Shown: positions 1 to 8,072 of the stretch, piece by piece | Layout: each line of letters starts with the position of its first letter | Position numbering within the stretch: the first letter of the stretch is position 1 | From: Xenococcus sp. MO_188.B8 | GTDB lineage: Bacteria; Cyanobacteriota; Cyanobacteriia; Cyanobacteriales; Xenococcaceae | Length of the DNA: 32,565 nt | Direction: 5' to 3' | Assembly (NCBI GenBank): GCA_030065615.1 | Contig: JASJDR010000086.1 | Coordinates: 1-32,565 of the forward strand | Notes under the pieces: model-generated | Seen by the model: the letters and a program-made list of their open reading frames with translations, nothing else | The model's database searches: none | What the model was told of the DNA's origin: nothing | Position numbers and translations under genes: made by a program

Positions 1-168
1 AAAGTGATAGAGAGCAGAGGAAAAGTCGCGGTCGGGCAGCCCGTGACTCTTGGTGCGCGTTCCCATGCTGGGGAAACCCCAGCGGGGTCGCACCGCAAAA
101 GCACTTGTGGAGATCGAGGTGCGGGGGTCTTGCAACTAAAGTTGTTTGATCTAGTAACTGGTCTGTGA
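1..168 (+). CDS. tnpB: 3' end of an IS200/IS605 TnpB gene (partial)
   Basis: The frame is open from base 1 to the TGA at 166-168 (55 residues), so only the C-terminal tail is present and the catalytic RuvC part lies outside the window. TnpB is an RNA-guided endonuclease carried by IS200/IS605 elements, and its 3' coding end overlaps the guide (omega) RNA. The call rests mainly on position: the tail lies directly before a structure typical of the right end of cyanobacterial IS200/IS605 elements (177-205). A residue string resembling the end of these proteins (TCGDRGAG, residues 35-42) is supportive but weak. Residues 18-32 are encoded by a strong hairpin (52-94), which may belong to the omega RNA or be an inserted palindrome. 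No domain can be proved from 55 residues. Confidence 0.5.
   Translation, partial: KVIESRGKVAVGQPVTLGARSHAGETPAGSHRKSTCGDRGAGVLQLKLFDLVTGL
52..94. repeat. Nested hairpin in the tnpB tail
   Basis: GGTGCG (52-57) pairs with CGCACC (89-94), CCC (62-64) with GGG (84-86), and GCTGGGG (67-73) with CCCCAGC (77-83) around an AAA loop. The 13-nt stretch GGAAACCCCAGCG (72-84) recurs exactly at 19324-19336 inside the 93-bp palindrome that interrupts the IS4 fragment. It is either omega-RNA structure or a member of the same dispersed palindrome family. Confidence 0.6.
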
Positions 169-380
169 GACAAGAATCCCCCGCGTCCCGCGGCGGGAGT
201 GTCAAAGTGGGGCTCCCTCTGACTACGTGAAACTTAATGCATATCTTAGGTAAATACACCAGCCCAGTTAGGTTTGGAGATTTAATTGACACATAATAAA
301 TTTATACTACATTATTTTTTGGTTCGTCTATTCAACAGATAAAATATTAAGGCATTTTCATCAACCTAAGAAGACAAGAT

Positions 381-1187
381 ATGGAAGCGACTCAGGTTCG
401 TACCTCAAAAAATTTTAAAAAACTCCAAGCTCGTTTAAGAGGAGCAGTGGGAAAAGCTATACGTGACTACAATATGATTGAGGAAGGAGATCTCATTATG
501 GTATGTCTGAGTGGAGGTAAGGACTCATTCACAATGCTGGACTTATTGCTCAGTTTACAACGGAAAGCTCCCGTTAATTTTGAGATATTAGCAGTTAATC
601 TCGACCAAAAACAACCAGGGTTTCCCCAACATATCCTTCCTGAATATCTAGAATCTTTAGACGTACCCTATCGCATAGTAGAAGAAGATACCTATAGTAC
701 CGTTACGAGAGTAATTCCTGAAGGCAAAACCATGTGCGGTTTATGTTCTCGATTGCGTCGAGGTATTCTTTATCGAGTAGCGATTGAAGAAGGTGCGACC
801 AAAATTGCCTTAGGTCATCATCGAGATGATATTGTCGAGACTTTATTTTTAAATATGTTTCATGGTGGTAGATTAAAAGCAATGCCGCCAAAATTATTGA
901 GTGACGATCAAAAAAATATTATTATTCGTCCTTTAGTATATTGTTCGGAAAAGGAAATTATTCGTTACACTAATGCTAGAAAGTTTCCCATAATTCCTTG
1001 CAATCTTTGTGGTTCTCAAGAAAATTTACAACGGGCTAAAATCAAGTCAATGCTACAGACTTGGGAAAGAGAATCTCCAGGGAGAATTGATAGTATTTTC
1101 CGTAGTATCCAGAATGTTTCTCCTTCTCAGTTAGCAGATACAGAACTGTTCGATTTCGCTAGTTTAGGCACAACAGTCGATACCTAA
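381..1187 (+). CDS. ttcA: tRNA 2-thiocytidine synthetase TtcA
   Basis: TtcA thiolates cytidine 32 of certain tRNAs in the cytoplasm, using ATP to activate the base and an iron-sulfur cluster to deliver sulfur. The 268-residue protein has the PP-loop SGGKDS at residues 44-49, a first CxxC at Cys119/Cys122, GHHRDD at 145-150 and a second CxxC at Cys207/Cys210. That is the arrangement of the TtcA/TtuA group, and the length fits TtcA. The ATG at 381 is the first in frame after an AT-rich leader; only a weak purine run (AAGAAG) precedes it. The gene stands alone, between the IS end and a convergent exoprotein gene. TtuA-type thiolases carry extra zinc-finger cysteine pairs that are absent here, so TtcA is the better name. 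Confidence 0.92.
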   Translation: MEATQVRTSKNFKKLQARLRGAVGKAIRDYNMIEEGDLIMVCLSGGKDSFTMLDLLLSLQRKAPVNFEILAVNLDQKQPGFPQHILPEYLESLDVPYRIVEEDTYSTVTRVIPEGKTMCGLCSRLRRGILYRVAIEEGATKIALGHHRDDIVETLFLNMFHGGRLKAMPPKLLSDDQKNIIIRPLVYCSEKEIIRYTNARKFPIIPCNLCGSQENLQRAKIKSMLQTWERESPGRIDSIFRSIQNVSPSQLADTELFDFASLGTTVDT

Positions 1188-1277
1188 TGTTGTAACTAAC
1201 TCGCAATTGATTTTTGCTTAACCCAAAAGCCTCATAGGATTGTGGTATGTCTAAATGAGAATTAGAGAAGCTTGACC

Positions 1278-1321
1278 AATCGAGTTGTTGAAACTGTTAT
1301 CGGACAGTTATCTACTCGATT
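1278..1321. terminator. Nested hairpin between convergent genes
   Basis: AATCGAGT (1278-1285) pairs perfectly with ACTCGATT (1314-1321), and inside it AACTGT (1292-1297) pairs with ACAGTT (1304-1309). It lies between the ends of ttcA (plus) and tpsA (minus), so it may end transcription from both sides. There is no long T run on either side, which leaves this a candidate. Confidence 0.4.
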
Positions 1322-1337
1322 CAACATTAAAAAAGTT

Positions 1338-4300
1338 TTAGCTCTCATCCTTGAGAAGACTACAGTTAGCTGAGATTTGAGGAATACGGGTATTAATATT
1401 ATCCGTTGGGTAGATAGTTAAGATAACTCGACCATCTTCTGTTTTGATAACACCTCTGGCTGGGTAAATATCTCCTATGCTAGTTTTGATGGGTTTAATC
1501 TCTGGATAATGAGTCTGGGGCTTGGAAGTGATATTTTGCTCATCTACTAGTAGGGTATCAGAATCAAATGGTTCAGTAGGAACTGGAGGTATACCGCCTT
1601 TACCTTTGACAGTTAAACCACTAGGTTGATCAGAGTTGCGAGCACTTTGGCAAGCTTGAGCAACAGTTTGTTCTGATTCAATTATATTAGTTGGTGCTTC
1701 AATATCTCTTTGAAGAGGGTTAACATCAGGCGTATTGATTAAAACATTACCATCTAAGCCAAACCTAGAACTGACATCAATATCATTAGTTTCATTCCCT
1801 TCAATTGCTGGACGTTCTTTGATATTGAAAATGACTTCAGAAGTAATATTTATATTACCACCTTTGCCTGCTTCTGCATTAGCAATGATATCGCTACCGT
1901 TAGGTTGACTGGGAAAAGCAATAATAAACTGAGAATCAATATTGATGTTTCCTCCAGTAGCGTTATTTCCAGCTTGAGAAGAAATCAAACTGTCATTTTT
2001 TAAGATCAGCTGCCCTGTTAATTCTAGAGTTATATTACCTCCAACGCGATCTCTAATTGAGTTATCCAATTCTGATGGTCGATTAGTGGCAAAAATATTA
2101 CCGCGATCGAGATTAATAGAATTTGCCCGAACCAAGATATTGCCCCCGTTTCCTTCGCCAAAAGCACTAACGCTAATTAGACCCTCATTAGTCAGAGAGA
2201 GATTAGTAGTGGTAATCTCAATACCTCCTGCATTTCCTCTACCTTGCTCTTGTACTCGATTGACAATGCCGCTACTCAATCCCATTTGTGGGCTCTCTCC
2301 ATCTAGGGAAATTGTTTCCAAGGCATTAATTTTAATAGCTCCCGCATTTCCCTGTCCAAAAGTAGTAGCATTGATTCGACCTCCATTAGTCACATAGAGA
2401 TTAGAAGTATTAATTTCAATGCTGCCTGCATTGCCCGTCCCCTCAGCTTGCACTCGGTTGAAAATTCCGCTACTTAATCCTCTTTGTTGGCTTTCTCCAT
2501 CTATAGAAATATCTTCCGCAGTTTTAATACTGATTGCACCAGCATCTCCCCTTCCAAAAGTACTAGCATCTATTCGACCGCCATTAGTCAGAGATAGATT
2601 GGTAGTACTAATTTCAATACTGCCAGCATTTCCTATCCCTGTTTCATCAACTCGGTTGACAATGCTACTGGTTAATCCACTTTCATCTTCTAGATCTAGG
2701 AAAATATTTTCAGAAGCATCGATTTTAATCGCACCACCATTCCCCTTACCAGAAGTACTGGCAATAATTCTTCCTCCGTTAGTTAAAGATAAATTGGTGG
2801 TAATTATTTCAATACTGCCGGCATTTCCCATTCCATCAGGTTCTACTCGATTACGAATAAAACTGTTGCTTCCTTCGTTGTCTGCTCCATCAAGAGAAAT
2901 TGTTTCTGAAGCACTAATCTTAATGGTACCAGCATCACCTTTGCCAAAAGTACTGGCATCTATGAACCCGCCATTAGTCAAAGATAGATTGGTAGTAGTA
3001 ATTTCAATACTGCCGGCATTTCCCATCCCTTCTGCATCCACTCGATTGACAATGCCACTATTGAATCCAGCTTGATCTTCTTCATCTATGAAAATAGTCT
3101 CAGAAGCATCGATTTTAATCGCACCACCATTTCCTTGACCAGAAGTACTAGCAATGATTCTTCCTCTATTAGTTAAAGATAAATTAGCAGTAGTAATTTC
3201 TATACTCCCTGCTGTACCTTCAGAACCTTTAGCAATCTTAGCTTGAATATTACTATTGTCGAGAGAAACATCACCAGTTGTATTGATGATGACATTGCCA
3301 GCAATTCCTCGACCATTTTCCAGGTTAGCTAAGATTCGAGATTCATTTTGCAGAGAAATTGAGCCAGTAGTAATTTCTATATTGCCACCATCTCCCTGAG
3401 CTGGAGTTGTAATATCACCCAAACCAACACCCCCGACAATCTCACTATCATTGAGGGAAACTGAATTAGAAGCATTAATTATTGTATTACCAGCATTACC
3501 AATTCCTTGAGTATCCGATAGGATTACAGAGTCATTTTCTAGGGAAAGATTGACAGTAGTAATTTCTATATTGCCAGCAGTACCTTCCCCAGTGTCAAGT
3601 ATCTGACTTTTAACTTCTCCGTTCTCTAATGTGACATTTTCGGAGGTATTAATAATTACATTTCCCGTATTTCCCGTTCCTTGAGATATACTAGTGATTC
3701 GAGAATCGTTTACTAGAGAAACATTAGTTCCAGAGACTTCAATATCACCTGCATTTCCCAAGCTCTTGGTACCAACGTTATTGCTGATAATACTGGCTTC
3801 ATCTAAAGAGACTGCTTCAGAAACGTCAATGACAATATTCCCAGCTTGCGCTTCTGGATTAGAAGAATTTGCAGCTATTCCTGCTACTAAACTGCTTTCT
3901 CCTATTAACTCTAAATTTCTTCCATATATATTAATGGAGCCACCACCTTGTCCGTTAACACTAACGGTGGAATTATTGCTTAGAGAGATATTTTTTCGTT
4001 CCGTAATCTGCTCGAAACTTAAACTCCCATCATTATCAAATGTGACTGTTTCTAATGCTGATGCTCCTAGCTCAACTCTTCCTCCTGATACATTTAACCT
4101 CGCTCCATCTAAATCAATTTCTCCACCTATTAAAGCCAAGTTCTGACCGCTATTTACTCCTAAATTTGACTTCTCAACTCGTATCTCTCCAGGATTATCT
4201 CGAAAATTCAACCCAATGGGAGCATTGATAGTCAATATTGGTTGAGCTTGGGCATCAGTGGCACTAAATTCCCCATCGGGAAACAAAATACTATCAGCAG

Positions 4301-4724
4301 TACTGCCATAAAAAGAACCACCAATATCTAATCTTGCACCTTCACCAAAGATAATTCCTGCTGGGTTAATCAAGAAGAGATTAGCTGTACCATTAGCACT
4401 CAGCAATCCATCAATAGTGGAAATATTACCGCCTGTAACTCTAGAAAAGATATTGACTATATCTGCTGCATTATTAAAAAATGCCGAACCATCTGTCGGC
4501 ACAGAAAATTCACTAAAACTATGAAATAGATTACCCCCAGCGCGATTTCCTTGTTCGATAGTAAAATCATTCCCGCTAACATCAACTGTAGTGTTGGTAG
4601 TACCATCAGGTGTGATTTGTGCGAGCGCCGGTTTCAAGAAAAATCCTTGACTAAGAGTACAGCAACCCAAAAATAGTAGTAGCGACAATCCCTGTTTCAC
4701 CTCGGCAGTCCTCAATATCTGCAT
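1338..4724 (-). CDS. TpsA-type filamentous haemagglutinin exoprotein
   Basis: This is a two-partner-secretion exoprotein, exported by Sec and threaded through the outer membrane by a TpsB transporter. I start it at the ATG at 4724 (1128 residues); an upstream in-frame TTG at 4751 would add nine residues before the signal peptide. A signal peptide covers about residues 1-35 (hydrophobic LSLLLFLG, cleavage after PALA). The TPS domain follows (about 36-190), with the motif NLFLINPAG at 115-123. The middle is a low-complexity beta-helix built of repeats of the type GSIEITTTNLSLTNGG. The C-terminal region, starting near AQACQSAR and followed by GLTVKGKGGIPP, is a tail often seen in cyanobacterial exoproteins of this class. 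The matching transporter (6239-8044) is on the opposite strand and not co-transcribed. Whether it is an adhesin, a surface-layer component or something else cannot be told. Confidence 0.88.
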   Translation of the reverse strand: MQILRTAEVKQGLSLLLFLGCCTLSQGFFLKPALAQITPDGTTNTTVDVSGNDFTIEQGNRAGGNLFHSFSEFSVPTDGSAFFNNAADIVNIFSRVTGGNISTIDGLLSANGTANLFLINPAGIIFGEGARLDIGGSFYGSTADSILFPDGEFSATDAQAQPILTINAPIGLNFRDNPGEIRVEKSNLGVNSGQNLALIGGEIDLDGARLNVSGGRVELGASALETVTFDNDGSLSFEQITERKNISLSNNSTVSVNGQGGGSINIYGRNLELIGESSLVAGIAANSSNPEAQAGNIVIDVSEAVSLDEASIISNNVGTKSLGNAGDIEVSGTNVSLVNDSRITSISQGTGNTGNVIINTSENVTLENGEVKSQILDTGEGTAGNIEITTVNLSLENDSVILSDTQGIGNAGNTIINASNSVSLNDSEIVGGVGLGDITTPAQGDGGNIEITTGSISLQNESRILANLENGRGIAGNVIINTTGDVSLDNSNIQAKIAKGSEGTAGSIEITTANLSLTNRGRIIASTSGQGNGGAIKIDASETIFIDEEDQAGFNSGIVNRVDAEGMGNAGSIEITTTNLSLTNGGFIDASTFGKGDAGTIKISASETISLDGADNEGSNSFIRNRVEPDGMGNAGSIEIITTNLSLTNGGRIIASTSGKGNGGAIKIDASENIFLDLEDESGLTSSIVNRVDETGIGNAGSIEISTTNLSLTNGGRIDASTFGRGDAGAISIKTAEDISIDGESQQRGLSSGIFNRVQAEGTGNAGSIEINTSNLYVTNGGRINATTFGQGNAGAIKINALETISLDGESPQMGLSSGIVNRVQEQGRGNAGGIEITTTNLSLTNEGLISVSAFGEGNGGNILVRANSINLDRGNIFATNRPSELDNSIRDRVGGNITLELTGQLILKNDSLISSQAGNNATGGNINIDSQFIIAFPSQPNGSDIIANAEAGKGGNINITSEVIFNIKERPAIEGNETNDIDVSSRFGLDGNVLINTPDVNPLQRDIEAPTNIIESEQTVAQACQSARNSDQPSGLTVKGKGGIPPVPTEPFDSDTLLVDEQNITSKPQTHYPEIKPIKTSIGDIYPARGVIKTEDGRVILTIYPTDNINTRIPQISANCSLLKDES
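2232..3212 (-). repeat. Five tandem 195/198-bp units in tpsA
   Basis: The motif encoding GSIEI recurs with spacings of 195, 195, 195, 198 and 198 bp (marker base at 3200, 3005, 2810, 2615, 2417, 2219). Each unit encodes 65 or 66 residues of beta-helix. Two flavours alternate at first: one with IIASTSG and AIKIDASE, the other with IDASTFG and a GDAG step. This suggests duplication of a two-unit block followed by divergence. Confidence 0.8.
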
Positions 4725-4751
4725 AATTTTGCTGAGGCTAACATAACACAA

Positions 4752-4901
4752 GATTGATCGGCAAAAGATCTGGTAAGGGCAAAATAAATTATTAGATTAA
4801 AAATCCATTTTCATCAAATCTTGATCCAAATATTTTTCTCTCTCTAGATCAGCTTAAATATATGATTCAAGTCAAGTTAATTACGAATAGTATTTTCCAC
4901 T
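4752..4901. promoter_or_regulatory. Divergent promoter region, tpsA / COP23 gene
   Basis: This AT-rich 150-bp gap separates the divergent starts of the exoprotein gene and the COP23-domain gene, so both promoters should lie here. I see no clear -35/-10 pair or operator. Confidence 0.3.
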
Positions 4902-5429
4902 ATGAAAATTAAATATAGGTCTTTATTCTCTTTAGTAGCTGCTAGCATGATTGTTTCGGTAACTAATTCTGCTTATGGAGAATCTACCGTCTCATCAAAC
5001 AAAACTTTTTTTTGTCAAACAGATGAAACTATGCCAATTACCTTGGCTAAAGCAAGTAATGGCGAAAATATACCTATTTTTAACTGGAATAAAGAGGTTT
5101 TCCCCCCAGGGACTAATCTTCAAGCAATTTGCACTAACGTAGCTGAAAAATTAGAAAATTATGTAGCTTCTGAAAATAATTTATCTTCTCTGAGCTTCAA
5201 AACTGCACAAATGGAGCATATTCCAGTGATTTGCCTAACTGATACTAAAAAAAATTGTAATTTAGTCTTATTAAATCTTGATCCTGCTGAAGAACCTATT
5301 AAAACTGCCAATCTTGTTTTAGATTCTATTCTCAATCCTCAAATACAAGGAAAAAAAGTGACATCTAGTGAGCGAGGTGTACAATCAACTTTCTATACAG
5401 TTAGTCTTTGGGACTTATTAGGCTTTTAA
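4902..5429 (+). CDS. COP23-domain secreted protein
   Basis: COP23 (circadian oscillating protein, 23 kDa) is a small cyanobacterial protein family of unknown biochemical role, named for a membrane-associated protein with circadian abundance. The 175-residue product has a signal peptide (about residues 1-26, ending NSAYG) and a first cysteine in FFCQTDE. It keeps the family pattern: a Trp-containing strand (IFNWNKEVFPPGTNLQAIC), a central VICLTD, then NCNLVLLNLDPAEEP. The four cysteines in the mature part (FFC, AIC, VIC, NCN) could form two disulfides in the periplasm. It lies divergent from tpsA and upstream of tpsB, separated from tpsB by about 800 bp that contain a hairpin, so it is probably its own unit. 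I infer that it is exported with the locus, but its role there is unknown. Confidence 0.75.
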   Translation: MKIKYRSLFSLVAASMIVSVTNSAYGESTVSSNKTFFCQTDETMPITLAKASNGENIPIFNWNKEVFPPGTNLQAICTNVAEKLENYVASENNLSSLSFKTAQMEHIPVICLTDTKKNCNLVLLNLDPAEEPIKTANLVLDSILNPQIQGKKVTSSERGVQSTFYTVSLWDLLGF

Positions 5430-5519
5430 TTTTTTTAAACCCCACATTAAGATGATTTTAGAGCACAACAAATAACCTAAAGATATTAACAATAATAATA
5501 GTCTCTCTTTCTCCCCGAG

Positions 5520-5557
5520 AATCCTCAGCCAAATTATCAATTTAGCTGAGGATTTTG
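5520..5557 (+). terminator. Probable terminator after the COP23 gene
   Basis: AATCCTCAGC (5520-5529) pairs perfectly with GCTGAGGATT (5545-5554). AAATT/AATTT (5531-5535 with 5539-5543) extends the stem after one C-A mismatch, leaving an ATC loop. A short T-rich tail (TTTTG) follows. It is 90 bp downstream of the stop codon. Confidence 0.6.
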
Positions 5558-6238
5558 TAATTTATTGTATTACTAATAGCTAGCTTGCAACTTATATTCC
5601 ATAAATTGATCTAATTTAATTAAAACTAGTTACCACATTGGTTTATGTCAATTAAGTCTAGAATTATGGTAGCGTTTAGACTAAGTTCTAGAATTCAACT
5701 TTTCAGATAATCAATAAGAATTGTGCTTAACAAATCCTAATCCCGCTATAGTTCTAGCTTTCGCTGGCTAAGTTTGGCTTATACAACTACAAATGAATTA
5801 ACACTGTACTTTTGGTAAGAGGCTAAGATTTAGACCAGACAAACCTTTTTTCACTAGACCTCTTGCATAAATCATTGATTTGAATATTATCCACAGATCA
5901 ACACAGATAGATTTATGATGAATTTACTTTTGCCAGAAGTCTACTTTATAGAAAGTCCAAATTTCAAACGGCAGAAGTAAATTGTGCAATAGCCTATTCC
6001 AATCCAAGAAAGGTGTATCGGAGAAAAGACTTACCTAATTGATATTAATTCAAAATGGTAATTAATGTTAAGCAAAAAGTTAAGATATTACCGATTATAG
6101 TACTTTTTATCGCCAAAGGCTTTATATTATGTCTGTTACAATTTTCTATTTTACAGGTTGATGTTTTCAAAAGCATTATTGCCTCATGGATGAACTCTCT
6201 ATATATAAGCTCTATAGTTAATTTTTTTGGTAATCAAC
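5558..6238. other. Long non-coding gap before tpsB
   Basis: There is no convincing gene in this AT-rich stretch. It contains a candidate MITE (5855-5996) and presumably the tpsB promoter. A 79-codon frame at 6055-6294 has no family features and overlaps the tpsB start, so I do not call it. Confidence 0.5.
5855..5996. mobile_element. Candidate MITE with imperfect inverted ends
   Basis: The left end TAGACCTCTTGCATAAAT (5855-5872) resembles the reverse complement of the right end AATTGTGCAATAGCCTA (5980-5996). A second internal inverted pair is TTTACTTTTGCC (5923-5934) with GGCAGAAGTAAA (5970-5981), one mismatch. The element is 142 bp, has no coding capacity, and both ends carry TA, as would fit a Tc1/IS630-type target. 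The ends match imperfectly and no second copy is visible here. Confidence 0.35.
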
Positions 6239-8044
6239 ATGAAGCAAAAGTCCTTTTCGTCCCCCAGAAAAACTTTTTTAATTATTTTTTCTAGCATAAT
6301 TGCGATCGCCGGAACAGCGAGAAACGTCCTAGCGCAACAGCCAGGCGATTACTCTCCAGCTCAATCACTCCCCTCAGAGATCGCGCCTAACGCCCAATTA
6401 GACAGTATTCCTGCAGCGCCAGTTCCTACTGATGGTGACGATTCCTTAATTGAGCCCAGAGAAACTTTGCCCCCCCTAGATGATGTAATAGAGTCCACCC
6501 CAGAAATTCCCTCAGATATCCAACAAGGAGATCCTAACCTAATCTTTAAAGTTAGGGGATTTCAAATCGAAGGCAATACAGCCTTTAGCGATCAAGAACT
6601 GCAAGAATTACTAAAACCCTATGTTGGCAAGGATGTCAGTTTTGCTGATTTATTACAAGTAGAAACTATCATTACAGAGAAATATAAAAAAGCAGGCTAC
6701 GTCAACTCAGGAGCGGTCATTCCTGGTCAAGATATCGCCGATGGAGTCTTAACTGTTCAGGTTATCGAAGGTACTATTGAACGTCTGAGCGTTGAGGTGA
6801 GACAAGGTAGATTATCAGAAAATTACATCATTCAACGTCTCAAAAGAGGGACCAAGACACCGTTTAATATTAATGAGCTACAAGAAGCACTACAACTCTT
6901 GCAACTCAATCCTATAATTGAAAATTTAAATGCTGAACTGTCTGTGGGGACAAGACGCGATCGCTGGACCTTAGATATCGCAGTCAATCAAGCAGAAGCA
7001 TTCAACCCGGTAATTTTTGGGAATAATACCCGGCGTCCTCCCAGTGTAGGTACTTTTCAAAGAGGAATTGAAATTAACCACGACAACTTTGTGGGGTTGG
7101 CAGATAAACTCAGTCTGATTTACAAAAACACTGATGGCAGTAATGATTATAATGTTGACTATAACGTTCCCTTTAATGCTTTAGATGGTTCATTCAGAAT
7201 CCGTTATCGTTATATAACGAGTGAAATCGTCGAACCCCCCTTTGATGATCTAGATATTGAATCGAGAACCGACGAATTCAAACTGAGTGTTAGACAGCCA
7301 ATTCTGATGACGGCGACAGCTAACTCTACTCAAGAATTAGCTTTGGGATTAGAATTTGCCCGTCAAACTAACGAAACCGATTTATTAGGTGATCCCTTTC
7401 CTCTATCTCCTGGAGCAAATGATGAGGGTAAAACCAGAATTAACTCGGTGCGTTTTTTTCAAGATTGGACTAGAAGAACCAGAAGGGACGTCTTGGCAGT
7501 GCGATCGCAATTTAATTTTGGCTTAGATATCTTTGATAGCACGACTAGCGCAGAACAACCGGATGCGGAATTTTTCTCTTGGCGGGGTCAAGCCCAATGG
7601 CTAAAATTACTGGATAGCGAATCAAATATTAATTTTCTTCTCCGTTCGGATATTCAAATATCTGCTGACGAGTTGGTACCCCTAGAACAATTTAGCTTAG
7701 GAGGCGGTGAAAGTGTACGGGGCTATCGCCAGGACGCCCTACTCGGAGATAGTGGATTATTGATTTCTGCTGAATTGAGAGTTCCTTTTGCCCGCTGGAA
7801 TGATGGACAAAGTAGCGTGTCGGTTATTCCTTTTGCGGATTTTGGTACGGTTTGGGGAGATCGAGGAATAGTAAACCGAAATCAGGAGACCCTCGCTTCA
7901 TTAGGATTTGGGTTGCAATTATCGCTTGATGAACGTCTACGGGCTCGTCTAGATTGGGGTATTCCCCTCGTTGACGTAGTTAATCGTAATCGCACTCTCC
8001 AAGAAGAGGGAATTTATTTCTCGGTAGAAGTTTTCCCTTTTTAA
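6239..8044 (+). CDS. TpsB outer-membrane transporter (ShlB/FhaC family)
   Basis: This is the pore of a two-partner secretion system: a 16-strand Omp85-superfamily barrel that recognises the TPS domain of its exoprotein in the periplasm and secretes it. I use the ATG at 6239 (601 residues); a TTG four codons earlier is possible. Order of parts: signal peptide (about 1-32, ending NVLA), a Pro-rich linker, POTRA 1 (about 100-178, beginning FKVRGFQIEGNTAF), POTRA 2 (about 179-255), then the barrel. The barrel carries the diagnostic L6 motif VRGY at 493-496 and ends in Phe (VFPF), as outer-membrane proteins do. The length is normal for the family. It is followed 28 bp later by the CHAT gene, probably in the same transcript. 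The exoprotein at 1338-4724 is its likely client. Confidence 0.92.
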   Translation: MKQKSFSSPRKTFLIIFSSIIAIAGTARNVLAQQPGDYSPAQSLPSEIAPNAQLDSIPAAPVPTDGDDSLIEPRETLPPLDDVIESTPEIPSDIQQGDPNLIFKVRGFQIEGNTAFSDQELQELLKPYVGKDVSFADLLQVETIITEKYKKAGYVNSGAVIPGQDIADGVLTVQVIEGTIERLSVEVRQGRLSENYIIQRLKRGTKTPFNINELQEALQLLQLNPIIENLNAELSVGTRRDRWTLDIAVNQAEAFNPVIFGNNTRRPPSVGTFQRGIEINHDNFVGLADKLSLIYKNTDGSNDYNVDYNVPFNALDGSFRIRYRYITSEIVEPPFDDLDIESRTDEFKLSVRQPILMTATANSTQELALGLEFARQTNETDLLGDPFPLSPGANDEGKTRINSVRFFQDWTRRTRRDVLAVRSQFNFGLDIFDSTTSAEQPDAEFFSWRGQAQWLKLLDSESNINFLLRSDIQISADELVPLEQFSLGGGESVRGYRQDALLGDSGLLISAELRVPFARWNDGQSSVSVIPFADFGTVWGDRGIVNRNQETLASLGFGLQLSLDERLRARLDWGIPLVDVVNRNRTLQEEGIYFSVEVFPF

Positions 8045-8072
8045 GTCTTTGTTGAATTGTTAATTGTTAATC

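Larger units (their letters stand above)
1..205 (+). mobile_element. Right end of an IS200/IS605-type element, with omega-RNA region
   Basis: After the tnpB stop at 168 comes a GC-rich hairpin: TCCCCCGCG (177-185) pairs with 189-198 across a TCC loop, with one bulged C at 194. It is followed by GTGTCAA (199-205). A subterminal hairpin of this kind just after tnpB is the usual right end of IS200/IS605 elements, which carry structured ends instead of terminal inverted repeats. A second hairpin (52-94) and a short CAAC/GTTG stem (about 133-144) lie upstream, in the region where omega RNA is expected. If the boundary is right, the guide sequence of this copy would be host DNA starting at about 206. 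The boundary is inferred by resemblance, not measured. Confidence 0.55.

Noticed and set aside
2086..3075. Two plus-strand open frames inside the exoprotein gene (2086-2397, 2419-3075)
   Set aside because: They are antisense to the tandem repeats and simply mirror their period, with no family features.
3694..4146. Plus-strand open frame antisense to tpsA
   Set aside because: Low-complexity shadow of the beta-helix coding region; no start signal or known motif.
6055..6294. 79-codon plus-strand frame before tpsB
   Set aside because: It overlaps the tpsB start in another frame, is AT-driven in composition and shows no recognisable protein pattern.
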